A DNA stretch of 64,000 nucleotides from Branchipolynoe longqiensis (lineage: Eukaryota > Annelida > Polychaeta > Phyllodocida > Polynoidae): contig CM059198.1 in assembly GCA_030323885.1 (NCBI GenBank), positions 8,764,086-8,828,085 of the forward strand, read 5' to 3'. Of the stretch, positions 33,516-44,429 are shown piece by piece. Position numbers and translations under genes: made by a program. Each line of letters opens with the position of its first letter. Positions within the stretch are counted from its first letter, which is position 1. Below the pieces are notes generated by a model. The model did not search any database, was not told the origin of the DNA, and saw only the letters and a program-made list of their open reading frames with translations.

Positions 33516-33905
33516 CATCCAGGCAGGAAGGGAGGAGTAGGAAAGGCAGGGGGGAAGGAGGGCTGGGGGAAGGGAGGGAGAGAAAGGAGGGGGAGAGAGG
33601 AAGACACCGACGGAGGAAGGGGAAAGGGAGGGAGAGGGGAAAGGGAGGGGTGGGAAAGGGAGAGGGAGGGATTGAAGGAGGGAGGGAGGAAGAGAGGGAA
33701 GCGAGCGAGGGAGGGAAGGGGGAGGGGGAGGGGAGACAAACAGGCAGGCAGACAGGCAAGCATTCGTGCAGGCATTCAGGCAAGCAGGCAGTTGAAAACA
33801 AGAAGGTAATGAGAACGGGATGAAAGGGAAGGAGGGAGTGGGGAAGGAATGAAGGGAGGGAGGAGGGAGGCAGGAGGCTAGAAGCTGTAGGAAGGCAAGG
33901 GGAAG
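32997..33905. repeat. 900-bp polypurine tract with GGGA, GACA and GA microsatellites
   Basis: (GGGA)n at 33004-33095, (GGCA/GACA)n at 33096-33185 and (GA)n at 33419-33513, then irregular GGGAAGGG purine repeats to 33905; a short mixed spacer lies at 33240-33390. On the transcribed (minus) sense this is a polypyrimidine stretch. It ends about 80 bp from the donor of the 33985-34066 exon. Long homopurine tracts can form triplex (H-DNA); its effect on splicing is an inference. Confidence 0.95.
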
Positions 33906-33984
33906 CAAAGCGGTGAAAGAATACGAAGGCTAATAATCACACCTTGATGCAGGTGTATAAGTATAGAATGTGCTCTCGCCACAC

Positions 33985-34066
33985 CTGGCGGGCAGTGTGC
34001 CACTCCCGTGCGTGCTGTACTTGTCGCCATCATCGGTCACCGACCCTTGTCCGTCTTCGTAGTGTT
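33985..34066 (-). CDS. TMCC-family protein, exon
   Basis: 82 nt; acceptor GTTGCGCAG, donor GTGTGG. It starts with two bases completing Lys and ends with two bases of a Ser codon. Reads HYEDGQGSVTDDGDKYS and THGSGTLPA. It lies between the S-K-P-(R/K)-E and K-Y-x-S-D-D blocks, which fits the variable acidic linker of TMCC proteins. Residues about 82-108. Confidence 0.85.
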
Positions 34067-34260
34067 CTGCGCAACACAGAGAGAAAGGTGGAAACTCAGT
34101 ACCAGCAGCATAGAGACAATCAACAGGGCCTTTCACCAACAAATATATATTAATAAGTATTGAAATGGATTGAAAATAAATGGAATGAAAATAAATTACA
34201 GCAGAAGATCAATAACCAACAAAATAAAGAAGACATGATCCAATTAAGACTCATACTTAC

Positions 34261-34340
34261 TTAATGTACTTATATTGTCTGCACTACCGAATTTATTCTT
34301 TATTAAGTGCGCGAATTCCTTAGGCTTGGATACGATTGTC
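34261..34340 (-). CDS. TMCC-family protein, SKPKEF exon
   Basis: 80 nt; acceptor TTTGTTCCAG, donor GTAAGT. It encodes TIVSKPKEFAHLIKNKFGSA followed by DNISTL. The V-(I/V)-S-K-P-(R/K)-E-x-A-x-L-I-(R/K)-N-K-F-G-S-A-D-N block is the hallmark of the family. Residues about 56-81. Phases agree with both neighbours. Confidence 0.94.
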
Positions 34341-35236
34341 CTGGAACAAAAAGCAAGAATGTTTAATACTGTAAAGAAATTTGTTATAGAATAGAATATA
34401 TACAATTTCTTTTTTCTTTTTACAAAAACCAAAGGTACATGTCGAACATACAAAGACAGTAGAGTATTTGGGTCATTCTCTAAAACTGGGCACTGATTTA
34501 CGGCATCTGGGGGAATGCAAAGGTTCTATTACTAAACAGGTGTATGTGACCAGGCGCATGTATGTATAAATGTAAGTGCTGGTGGTGCCTGAGTGGAATG
34601 TAAATAGACATAATGGTGCTGGCAGGGCTGTGTGTAAGGGGCACTCAGGGCCTACCCCCTCCCCCTCTGCTGGGTAGGATCACCACACTCCGGGTCAAGG
34701 TTGGTGGTGGCCATGGGCGGGCCATACAGCTTGGTGGTGGTGGGCAGACCACTGGTAAACATGGGGACCAGGGATGCTGGATCCCTATTGGTAGAGCTAA
34801 GAATGCTTGTTTCTCATTGGGAGAATAGGGTGGGGTGATACTGTACACTGAACCCATGTAGCCATATAAATAATAAACCAGAGGGCTTGACTCTCACTCC
34901 TTCTTTACACTTTATACTCTTCCTTTCTCTTTGCTGGTATTGATTTCATAATAGCCTGCCTACACAACCACAGATTCGAGTCCTAGCCTTTACAATGGGA
35001 AGCAAAAGTGAAAACATTCCAAATTGTTGAAGAAAACATTCCAAATAATAGACCAGTTCACATCACCCACCAATGTGTAATTATCGGAATATTTTACACC
35101 ATGTTTACAAGAAGGCTTAAATTATGTTGTGCAAATGTTGGGAGTTGAAAAGAAAAAGCTATTTCACTTTTCGATTTTGACCTTATATAAATTTGTTTAA
35201 TCTCTTTAATTTCAGTCCAATTACTCCTTCCAACAA
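34341..35236. other. TMCC intron, nothing recognised
   Basis: Unique sequence with modest GC (34600-34800) and no convincing exon. Confidence 0.4.
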
Positions 35237-35738
35237 ACACATATATATATGAGTCAGCCTCACGAAAACGGGCCAATCGGTGGTCAAGTGAAGATGTCGG
35301 CGTCGCAATTCTTAAAAGTGTAGTGCATTTCTTTGTTTCATATTAAATTATCCTAGAAACAAATCAGGTTGTTGTATTTTCTCTACCTTTACTCTCAGCA
35401 TAAATTTAAAGACTTTCCAACACCTCTGTCAATGCTAAATTATAATTATACCGATCGACGCCGACATCCAATGATCGACGCCGACAACTTTAACAGCTGT
35501 TGACATCGCAATTCTTAAAGTCTTGTGCATTTCTTTGTTTTATATTAAATTATCCTAGAAACAAATCAGGTTGTTGTATTTTCTCGACCTTTACATTCAG
35601 GATAAATTTAAAGACTTTCCAACACCTCTGTCAATGCTAAATTATAATTATACTGATCGACGCCGACATCCATGCTCGATGCCGACAACTTCCACCAATT
35701 GGCCTCTTTTCGTGATCCTGACCCATATATACCCGCAT
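35237..35738. mobile_element. Imperfect palindromic element with internal 203-bp duplication
   Basis: The left end (TCACGAAAACGGGCCAATCG GTGG, 35259-35282) is an inverted copy of the right end (CCACCAATTGGCCTCTTTTCGTGA, 35693-35716), extended outward by ATATATATGAGTCAG / CTGACCCATATAT. Inside, a unit starting CGCAATTCTTAAA is present twice, at about 35304 and 35507, each ending GATCGACGCCGACATCC. It lies 80 bp from the 35821-35853 exon. Confidence 0.55.
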
Positions 35739-35820
35739 TTTAAGTTGTCTGATCTTTTTACACATCTAAAACAACAACAACGATAACAAAAAACTATTAA
35801 ATATTAAAGGTACAACTCAC

Positions 35821-35853
35821 TCTTTGGCACCGCGTATATTATCCACCACTCCC
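35821..35853 (-). CDS. TMCC-family protein, 33-nt microexon
   Basis: Acceptor TTCCTTCATAG, donor GTGAGT. One base, ten codons and two bases: GVVDNIRGAK then the split Glu. It is the join point of two alternative upstream exons (38568-38698 and 63159-63203), both of which end with two bases of a codon. The G-V-V-D segment before a short basic stretch matches the TMCC family upstream of S-K-P-(R/K)-E. A microexon this small would be missed by most automated predictors, but the phase agreement and the family match make it convincing. Confidence 0.88.
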
Positions 35854-36589
35854 CTATGAAGGAAAAATGGGAGAGAAAAAAAATGACATTTTAAACAGCA
35901 ATTAAAAAAGAAGAATGAGGTTTTTGCTGTGGGGACCACAGACCTGTGCAACCGGGAAAACACCATCAATATTCTGAAAGTCATTTCCAGTATTTTAGAG
36001 TGATTTCCAGTATTTTTATCAGACTTTCAATAATACTTTCAGTATTTGTACAGACGCGATCAGTAACTTTTAGTGCGATAACAAAATACACCCACGTACA
36101 TTTTATGGGTGAATGTTTAAAAACAACAACAAAATTGATCAACATATGTACATAGTTCAATATAAAAATAAAATACAAAGAGGATAGCACCCCGCCAAAA
36201 ACCCTATATTTTCCGTATTTAGTAGACGCCAATTTCCATTACAAAGGCCGAGAAAGCGTATTTCCGTAACAAACACGGAGAAATACAGAAGGTGCACAGG
36301 TCTGGGACCATATCAGGCATCACAGTAAAAAATAAATAAAAAATGCCACAGGGCACAATTTTAAGCTTTATAACCCAACCACAACATATACTCACCAACG
36401 CCTGAGTGGGACTGCATATTTACACAGGTGCAGTTACCCACATACATGAGCAGAGAAGTAAAACAAATTAGCTGATTGTGGGCGTATGCCTCAAAACTCA
36501 GCCAAAACCCCCTCCCCCAAAAAGCATAAAGCAAAAAGTATGTACTGTAAGAAAGCCTTTGCATCACATGTTAAGAAGTGTCACTACCC
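35854..36589. other. TMCC intron, nothing recognised
   Basis: AT-rich unique sequence; short pyrimidine tract precedes the microexon. Confidence 0.4.
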
Positions 36590-37410
36590 TATAATGTTCG
36601 TTTGGGAATACATGTTCCATATTCATATGGGAGCATCATTATTAAATACAACCCCCATATTCATTTGGGTATACCTTGTTAGATAAGGCCCTATTCAGTT
36701 GGGCATATTATAACTAGATACACACCCGATATTCATTTGGGCATATCTTGTTAGATAAGGCCCTATTCAGTTGGGCATATTATAACTAGATACAAACCCC
36801 ATATTCATTTAGTCATATCTTGTTAGATAAGGCCCTATTCAGTTGGGCATATTATAACTAGATACAAACCCCATATTCATTTGGGAGTATCATGAAATAT
36901 AAACCCTGTATTCATTTGGGCATATGACTAGATACAAGCACCATATTCACTTGGAAGTATCATGAGATACAATTACAAGCCCCATATTCATTTGGGCATA
37001 TTATTACCAGATACAAGCCCCATATTCATTTAGCAGTATCATGATTAGACATAAGCCACATATTGATGTGGGACTCTCGTTATTATATCACTACCACATA
37101 CATGCCTCATATTCATGTGGGTGCGTCAGTATTACATACACATTCCACATTCATTTATGTGCATTATTACAAAAAACACGCCTCATATTCACTTGGGTGC
37201 ATCATTATTACACACATACCCCATAATCATTTGGGAATATCATTATAACATACATGCCCCATAATTCATTTAGGCACATTATTATCACCTACCCACCCAT
37301 ATTCACATTGGTATACCATTATCACCTACATATTCATGCGGGTGCATCATCATTATTACACACATACCCCATAATCATTTGGGTACATCGTTAAATACAT
37401 ACACACCCCA
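36590..37410. repeat. Degenerate minisatellite (CCCCATATTCATTTGGGCAT...)n
   Basis: About 16-18 units of 40-60 bp built on CCCATATTCATTTGGG followed by CATATTATAACTAGATACAA or a variant. The best-conserved part is 36700-36870, with a roughly 75-bp higher-order period. Confidence 0.85.
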
Positions 37411-37689
37411 TACATGCTTATTTTTCACGCCAGGTTTCAGAGGCTTTACGGTAAAGTAGCATTCCTTACCCCGATACCACAGGGAATCACGGTTGCCGTT
37501 GTAACGGGTAGAGCAGCGTCGTAACACAGTGGTACAGGTAAAAAAAATCACCAAAAAACATAACCAGGCCGAATGCCTTTTATATTCAAATAAAACTCGC
37601 GCAGCCACTGCATGCTTGGCTTGGTCTGGTCTATAGTTTTTGACCAACAGCCATTCCGCCAAAATAACTGCAACTGTGAGGGAAAAGGG

Positions 37690-37772
37690 CGGTTTGTTTG
37701 CTGGGGTTTTATGTCCTAGCAATATTCAAAGTCATATCAGGACGGGCACTGACTTACACTCATGGTGACTAT
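37690..37772 (-). mobile_element. SINE-1 3' end fragment
   Basis: TTGCTGGGGTTTTATGTCCT AGCAATATTCAAAG through TCAGGACGGGCACTGACTTA, then interrupted by the C-rich array. Confidence 0.7.
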
Positions 37773-37774
37773 TA

Positions 37775-38567
37775 TCCCTCCTCACCCCTCCCGGTCCCTC
37801 CTCACCCCTCCCGGTCCCTCCTCACCCCTCCCGGTCCCTCCTCACCCATCCCGACCACTCCCCACCACATCCCCTCGTTCCCCCCGACCCCTCCCGGTCC
37901 ATCCACATCCCTCCGGTCCCTCCTCACCCCTACCGGTCCTCCTCACCCCTCCCGGTCCTTACTCACCCCTCCATGTCCCTCCTCACCCCTCCCGGTCCAT
38001 CCACATCCCCCCGGTCCCTCCTCACCCATCCAGGACCCTCCGCACCCCTCCCTCTCCATCCGCATCGGACCCGATCCCTCCTCACCCCTCCTGGTCCCTC
38101 CTCACCCCTCCCGGTCCCTCCTCACCCATCCCGGTCCCTCCTCACCATTTTCGGCCGCTCCTCACCCCTCCTGGTCCCTCCCCAGCCCTCCCGGTCCCTC
38201 CTCACCCATCCCGGTCCCTCCTCACCCTTTTCGGCCGCTCCTCACCCCTCCTGGTCCCTCCCCACCCCTCCCGGTCCCTCCTCACCCCTTCCGGTCCCTC
38301 CTCACCCCCTCCAGGTCCCCTCCCCCCCCCCCCCCACGGTCTCTCTCCCGGTCCCGGTCCCGCACCGACTCCCCCTCCCACCCCTTCCTGGTCCCCCCCC
38401 CCCCCACCACACACACCCCGCTTGTTCCTTCACACCCCTCTCCACCCTTCCCGGTCCCACGACTCCCCCCCCCCCCCCTCCCCCCTCCCCTATCCAACCA
38501 ACACGCGTCCCTGCCCCCCCCCCCCTCCCCCCCACCCGCCCGTCTCACCCTACCGCCCTGCCCTCAC
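37775..38567. repeat. 20-bp C-rich minisatellite and poly-C tracts
   Basis: About 28 units of CCGGTCCCTCCTCACCCCTC (20-bp period, 37790-38330), then poly-C rich sequence (runs at 38323, 38393, 38466, 38513). On the TMCC sense strand it is G-rich with many GGG runs and starts at the first intron base after the alternative first exon. G-quadruplex formation is plausible but inferred. Confidence 0.95.
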
Positions 38568-38698
38568 CGTTTGCGCATCCTGTTGAGAGTGGCCATGTCC
38601 TCCAGGCTGCCCCCGCGCTGCCTGCTGAGCCGGCCCCTGAACCTGCGCGCCATCAGGTAGGGCGAGCTGTCGTCCACAAACTCGCCGTGAGTCCTCAT
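38568..38698 (-). CDS. TMCC-family protein, alternative first exon
   Basis: ATG at 38698-38696, 43 codons and two bases, then donor GTGAGG. It begins MRTHGEFVDDSSPYLMARRF and ends LEDMATLNRMRKR, with the last Arg completed by the first base of the 35821-35853 exon. An in-frame TGA lies 15 nt upstream (38714-38716), so this cannot be an internal coding exon read through from upstream and must start translation here. It is GC-rich, unlike the introns. The N-terminus is basic and has no signal peptide. All ten exons of this form sum to 1083 nt, giving 360 aa plus stop. No TATA box or start site is identified. Confidence 0.78.
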
Positions 38699-38799
38699 GG
38701 TGGAGCGGCGTCGTCACGGTGACCGTTGTACAGCCGTGCTCATAGCACACCTAGCCCACACTGAGGAACACTCCCACAGCGATGATGCACAAACACGTC

Positions 38800-39478
38800 T
38801 AATGCTGTCTACACCAGCACAATGCTGTCCACACCAGCACAATGATGTCTACAAGGACACCATGATGTCCACACCAGCACAATGATGTCCACACTGGCAC
38901 AATGTTGTCCAAACCAGCACAATGATGTCCAAACCAGCAAAATGATGTCTACACCAGCACAATGATGAACACTCCAGCACAATGTTTACACCAGCACAAT
39001 GATGTCTACATCAGCACAATGATGTATACACCAGCACAATGATGTCTACACCAGCACAATGATGTCCAAACCAGCACAATGTTGTCCACACCAGCACAAT
39101 GATGAACACACCAGCACAATGATGTCCACACCAGCACAATGCAGTCCACACGGAGACAATGATGTCCACACCGGCACAATGATGTCTAGTGGTACAATGA
39201 TGTCAGCACTTGCAGCATGACTTCTACACTTGAATAGTGATGTCCAGTAACAAGATAACGTCCACACCTCGACAGTGATGTCCACACCTGCACAGTGATG
39301 TCAACACTTAATGGTGATGTCCACACCTAGAGTGTCAGTGATGTTCACACCTCCATGGTGATGTCCACACCTACACGATGATGTCCAAACCTACATGGTG
39401 ATGTCCAAACCTACACGGTGATGTCAATGATGTCCACACCTACACAGTGATGTCCACACCTACACAGTGATGTAGGAG
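38800..39478. repeat. 20-bp minisatellite (CCAGCACAATGATGTCCACA)n
   Basis: About 30 units, regular to about 39180, then diverged (CACCTACACAGTGATGTCCA) to 39478. It lies about 100 bp upstream of the alternative first ATG. Confidence 0.95.
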
Positions 39479-40009
39479 CAGACAGTGTGCGTCCTCCTGC
39501 TGCGTGTGAGTGGAAGTATTAATGGTGTTAACGGTAATATGAATCCAGTGGCGGCTTCCTCCACCTGGTAATAACCACGCTCATGTAGATCCAGCTAACT
39601 GGAACAGCATGGGAAAGTGGTAGTATACGCATATATATATACATACATATAATATATATACATATATATATATGAGAATACTACTACACACTGCTGTGTA
39701 CAGCTGATATGAAATATGTATGTATATATTAGGGCCATAGCTACATTGTCGCACTGTAAAGTGTAAGCGCGTGCAAACAATTTCTCTTGGAGTCTTTTGT
39801 CATTTTCATATTGCATCTTTCAAAATATGCATTTTTTCAAAACGTTATGCTTACATTCTTTTAATTTATCCTCACATTTTTAAAAAATTTCTTCTAAGCT
39901 CATACAAACAAACCATTTTGTGAATACAATATTTTAATTTCTGGCTACGCCCCTGTATATGTACAATATGATTATATTTACGCCTTAGACGTGGTGCTTT
40001 ATTTAGACC
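39479..40009. other. AT-rich spacer with TA/CATA repeats
   Basis: (TA)n and (CATA)n runs at 39632-39672; no gene seen. Confidence 0.5.
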
Positions 40010-40715
40010 ACCCACACTCCACATGCGTTCCCCACACTTCACACTCTTGCCCCACACTTCACACTCTTGGCCCCACACTTCACACGCTTTCCCCACACTT
40101 CACTCTTGCCCCACACTTCACTCTTGCCACACACTTCACACTCTTATCCCACACGTCACACTTTTGCCCCACACTTCACACTTTCCCCACACTTCACACT
40201 CTTGTCCCACACCTCACACTCTTTCCCCACACTTCACATTCTTTCCCCACACTTCACTCTTATCCCACACTTCACACTTTTGCCCCACACTTCACTTGCC
40301 CCACACTTCACACTCTTGTCCCATACTTCACACTTGTGCCCCACACTTCACTCTTTCCCCACACTTCACACGATTGCCCCACACTTCACATTCTTGCCCC
40401 ACACTTCACACTTTTGCCCCACACTTCACTCTTTCCCCACACTTCACACGATTGCCCCACACTTCACACTCTTACCCCACACTTCACTCTTTCCCTACAC
40501 TTCACACGATTGCCCCACACTTTACACTCTTACCCCACACTTCACTAATCTCCCGTCCCACACTTCATATCCCCACCTTACAGTTACACTTCACACTGTT
40601 GAACCATCCCAAACACCACTTTCGCACCCCGCACTTCACACACCCGCCTTCACACCGTTGAACCAAACTTCACACACCCGTCCCAAACACCAGTCTTCTA
40701 CCCCACACTAATTAT
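40010..40715. repeat. 19-20 bp minisatellite (CCCCACACTTCACACTCTTG)n
   Basis: About 34 units, mostly 19-21 bp, with the CCCCACACTTCAC core strongly conserved. It creates long spurious open frames on the plus strand that should not be taken as genes. Confidence 0.95.
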
Positions 40716-40785
40716 TCTACACGAGATGTGCTTCTACATGTGCAGCAGTCACATCTAGTGCTGCAGACGCCGTTGTGCCAAGCAG

Positions 40786-41033
40786 GGAGCGGGACGTAGC
40801 TCAGGCGGTATGAAGGTGTCGGTCATCCTATCGATCCTGCTCAGTGGACTCATTTGCAGTTTGGGCTGTTTTCCATTTTAACCATGGTCCACAACTGGTT
40901 CATCAAAGGCTGTGGTATGTGTTGTCCTCTGTGTGGAAAAGTGCATATAAAAGACCCCTTGGTGCTTATCGGAAAGAGTAGCCTATGTGACGGCAGCAGG
41001 TATCCCCAAAAGAAATATTTCAGAATGCACTTT
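40786..41033 (+). mobile_element. SINE-2 with tRNA-like head
   Basis: The head GGGAGCGGGACGTAGCTCAG resembles a tRNA 5' end with A box. It is followed by TGGTCCACAACTGGTTCATC, GTGCATATAAAAGACCCCTT and ATCGGAAAGAGTAGCCTATG. The tail after CAGAATG is missing. Confidence 0.8.
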
Positions 41034-41202
41034 CTCACAAACAGGACAGCACATACCACAGCCTTTGATGAACCAGTTGTGGACCACTGGTTGGAACGGA
41101 AAATAGATCAAACTGGAAATGGGTCCACTAAGCAGGATCGATCAGATGACCGACACATTCACAGGTGGACACTTTACTGCCTGAGCTACGTCCCGCTCCC
41201 CT
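41034..41202 (-). mobile_element. SINE-2 (-), abutting the previous copy
   Basis: Runs from TTTCTCACAAACAGGACAGC to the head CCTGAGCTACGTCCCGCTCC. Together with 40786-41033 it forms an inverted repeat with arms of about 165 bp and a central part of about 70 bp. Confidence 0.8.
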
Positions 41203-41489
41203 CCAGGCCAGCAACCCACCGTGACCCGATTCCCGTAAGGATTTGGGTCATTCTCTGAAACTGGGTACCACATATTTGGTTTCCATGTTACGATGGAGAT
41301 AATAAAAAATATATATCTATATTTTTTTAGTAGCAAGTCAAATAGTTATCATTGCATCTGTGTATTGAGTATGTTAGCAATATTGCATGTATTTAATTTA
41401 ATCAATCCCACAGAATGTATCAACATTATCCGGTAAAGCAACAAGTCTGAACAGTTGGGTGCAAGCAATTATGGTTCTAAGAGAGGCGA

Positions 41490-42475
41490 TTCTGGTATTC
41501 CAAACTGGAATCAGCCTGTGAGAAGGAAATTCCAGCATTTGCGGTGGAAGTTCAAACTAACAACAGTCTGCCACAGATCGCACACTATGAGAAGGTGATC
41601 CTGGTATTCTAGTCGGAAGTTCACACTAGTAGCAGCCTGCCACACTCATTGCGAGAGGGTGATCCCAGTATTCAGACGCAAGTTCAAACTAGGAGCAAGC
41701 AGTCTGCCACAGACCCCACACTGCGTGATATGGTGATACCCATATTCCAGTCAGATCGAAGTATTCCAGGCACAAGTTCACACTGGGAGCAGCCTGCTAC
41801 AGATCACTCACTGTGCGGGAGATCCCAGTATTCCAGGCGCAAGTTCACACCGGGAGCAGCCTGCTACAGATCAGTCACTGTGAGGGAGATCCCAGTATTC
41901 CAGGCGCAAGTTCACACCGGGAGCAGCCAGCTACAGATCACTCACTGTGAGGGAGATCCCAGTATTCCAGATGCAAGTTCACACTGGGAGCAGCCTGCTA
42001 CAGATCATTCACTGTGAGGGAGATCCCAGTATTCCAGGCGCAAGTTCACACCGGGAGCAGCCTGCTACAGATCACTCACTGTGAGGGAGATCACAGTATT
42101 CCAGGCGCAAGTTCACACTGGGAGCAGCCTACCACAGATCACTCACTGTGAGGGAGATCCCAGTATTCCAGGCACAAGTTCACACCAGGAGCAGCCTGCT
42201 ACAGATCACTCACTGTGAGGGAGATCCCAGTATTCCAGATGCAAGTTCACACTGGGAGCAGCCTGCTACAGATCATTCACTGTGAGGGAGATCCCAGTAT
42301 TTGAGGCGCAAGTTCACACTGGGAGCAGCCTGCTACAGATCACTCACTGTGAGGGAGATTCCAGTATTCCAGATGCAAGTTCACACAGGAAGCAGCCTGC
42401 TTCAGATCGCTCACTACTATGAGGGAGATCCCAGTATTCCAGGCACAGCCTGTCACACACAACGCTCACTTTGAA
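41490..42475. repeat. 67-bp tandem array, about 14 copies
   Basis: Units of GAGGGAGATCCCAGTATTCC + AGGCGCAAGTTCACACCGGG + AGCAGCCTGCTACAGATCAC + TCACTGT; the central copies (41815-42365) are more than 90 percent alike by eye and the edge copies are more diverged, as in an array growing from its middle. Confidence 0.95.
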
Positions 42476-42569
42476 ACGATGTACAGGATATTCCAAACAA
42501 ACGCTAAAAGCCACATACGGGTCACTGAAATGCCTATCCCAGTATCCCAGCTGAAAGTTCCTTCAAACC

Positions 42570-42905
42570 GGAAGCAGCTCAGCACCAGTTCATTACCAGT
42601 TCATTATCAGCTCATTACCAGTTCAGCACCAGCTCATTACCAGTTCATTACCAGCTCATTACCACCAGCTTAGCACCAGGTCAGCACCAGCTCATTACCA
42701 GCTCAGCACCAGCTCAGCACTAGCTCATAACCGGCCCAGCACCAGCTCATTACCAGTTCAGCACCAACTCAGCACAGGCTCATTATCAGCTCATCGCTAG
42801 CCTAGCACCAGCTCACCACCAGTTCAATACCAGCTCAGCACCAGCTCATCATCATGTCAGTACCAGCCTCAGCATCACCCTCAGCACCAGCTCAGCACCA
42901 GCCGG
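42570..42905. repeat. 10-bp repeat (CACCAGCTCA)n / (TACCAGTTCA)n
   Basis: About 30 units of 10 bp (AGCACCAGCTC, ATTACCAGTTC). Confidence 0.9.
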
Positions 42906-43280
42906 CTGTGCAAGTATAAATGAACCTGGCTATGAGAAGGGAGTGAAGCACCCCTCTTCTATTTGAAGTTGAAGCAGTGGGACTTCCTTCCATCCAGTAG
43001 CGGCCCGCCGCCGTGCTCTGGCGGCCTGCCGGTAGGGGTCGCCCCGCTCAGGCTTGTATTGTAGATCTTGCACCCTGCCCCCACAGCCCAGATGCAGCTT
43101 ACCAATAAATCACCAATAATAATACATCACCCCCCACCCCGACCACCCAATCCCACCCCCGGCTCACCCCACCAGTTTCTCTATGACTGAACGATATGGT
43201 ATCACAGTAAGGGTGCTTGCATATTTCCCATCCCCTACACAGTTAAAGCAAACATTTGTTGCCATCTCGCCTGGCCCTTT
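42906..43280. other. No gene seen
   Basis: Includes GC-rich CCAGTAGCGGCCCGCCGCCG near 42996 and C-rich runs; nothing assignable. Confidence 0.4.
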
Positions 43281-43313
43281 TTTTGGGGGGGGGGGGGGGG
43301 GGGGAGGGGGAGG
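43281..43313. repeat. Poly-G tract
   Basis: Almost unbroken G of about 32 bp with a single A, immediately before a SINE-1 tail. Confidence 0.95.
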
Positions 43314-43315
43314 AG

Positions 43316-43578
43316 TTGTGTGGTTGTGGTTTTACATCCTGGCAACATCTAAGGTCATATCAGGACAGGTACCGACTTGTGACAGTGCGCATTCATAGTG
43401 ACTGTATAGTGCTGCCCCACTGGGAAATCAGGCTGCCAGTACCATGACCTGATATGCCACTCTAAACCAGCGACAAATATCAATTTTGTAAGTCATTGGT
43501 TTGACTCGACCGGTTATTGAACTCCCGCTCTCCCGCAGGGGAAGCCTGCGCTCTACCGTTTCGGCGACTGCACCCGGT
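43316..43578 (-). mobile_element. SINE-1 (-), type II head
   Basis: Tail GTTTTACATCCTGGCAACAT to head GCGCTCTACCGTTTCGGCGACTGC; complete apart from a short deletion after CTGATATGCCACTC. Confidence 0.85.
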
Positions 43579-43925
43579 GGTTTAGTAGTAGAACAGCACA
43601 AGAGGAGGGAGCGATTCACAACACCCATAAAAAGTGGTGCACACACGTGGGCGGCATAGTGGGTGGCTTCTCCTCTACCACCCCGCTTCGACCTCCCTGT
43701 GTGTTCACTGCCAGTCAGTCTGTCTGCTACATAGACACTGACCAAGGCAAGCAGGAATCGCTCTTCTGGAACAATATGGAGAGGAAAAGTGATCCTTCGA
43801 GACTTGATGGCAACAACTCCCCAAGTTAGTGGAAATTGTTAGTGAAGGCGTAATAATACAGAAATGATGGTGAATGATGAGTAAGAATTGGGTGGGTGTG
43901 TTTAGGTGCGCAACGGAAATTAAAA
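43579..43925. other. Sequence shared with 44240-44410
   Basis: GAGTGAGCGATTCACAACACCCATAAAAAG and the following GGCGCACACGTGGACGGC-type stretch occur at both 43605-43780 and 44262-44420 (diverged). This indicates a dispersed duplication surrounding the SINE-2 at 43926. No coding role is evident. Confidence 0.55.
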
Positions 43926-44150
43926 GTAAAGTTTGTTTTATTTAACGACACCTCTAGAGCACATTGATTTTTATCATCAAACATATGGTCATTCTCGCAC
44001 ATTTCTTTGGAGGAAACCTGCCGCCGCCACATAGGCTCCTCTTTCCGATAAGCAGCAAAGGGTCTTTTATATGTGCTTTCCCACAGCCAGGACAGCACAT
44101 ACCACAGCCTTTGAGGAACCAGTTGTGGACCACTAGCTTGAACGGAAATT
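43926..44150 (-). mobile_element. SINE-2 (-)
   Basis: AAGTTTGTTTTATTTAACGACACC then CTCTAGAGCACATTGATTTT to GTTGTGGACCACTAGCTTGA; near complete 3' two-thirds. Confidence 0.85.
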
Positions 44151-44429
44151 AAAACAAAGGCTTGATAACAACACTACTCATGTTGGTGGAAATGGTCGGT
44201 GAATTGCGAGCAATGCAGACCCAGTGGAGCAGGGCGGACCCTGTTTAGGAGCAGAACGGCCCAAGAGGAGTGAGCGATTCACAACACCCATAAAAAGTGG
44301 CGCACACGTGGACGGCAGAGTGGGCAGATTCTCCTCCAACCCAGTCAGTCCGTCTGCCATATACGATATAGACCATGACCGGGCAAGTGGGGAATCACCC
44401 TTCTGGAACGAACACGGTGGGGCTGAGGT

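Noticed and set aside
33222..33908. Long open frames on both strands (up to 331 codons)
   Set aside because: They are produced by GA/GGGA microsatellites without stops in any frame.
37375..37722. Minus-strand frame of 115 codons in the TMCC intron
   Set aside because: No domain recognised, overlaps a SINE tail at one end and a minisatellite at the other, and would disturb the phase-compatible exon chain.
37698..38722. Proline/serine-rich frames of 250-320 codons
   Set aside because: They translate the 20-bp C-rich minisatellite; only the minus-strand exon 38568-38698 is supported.
39991..40711. HTSHFCPTLHTL-type repetitive frames
   Set aside because: Translation of a 19-20 bp minisatellite in three frames.
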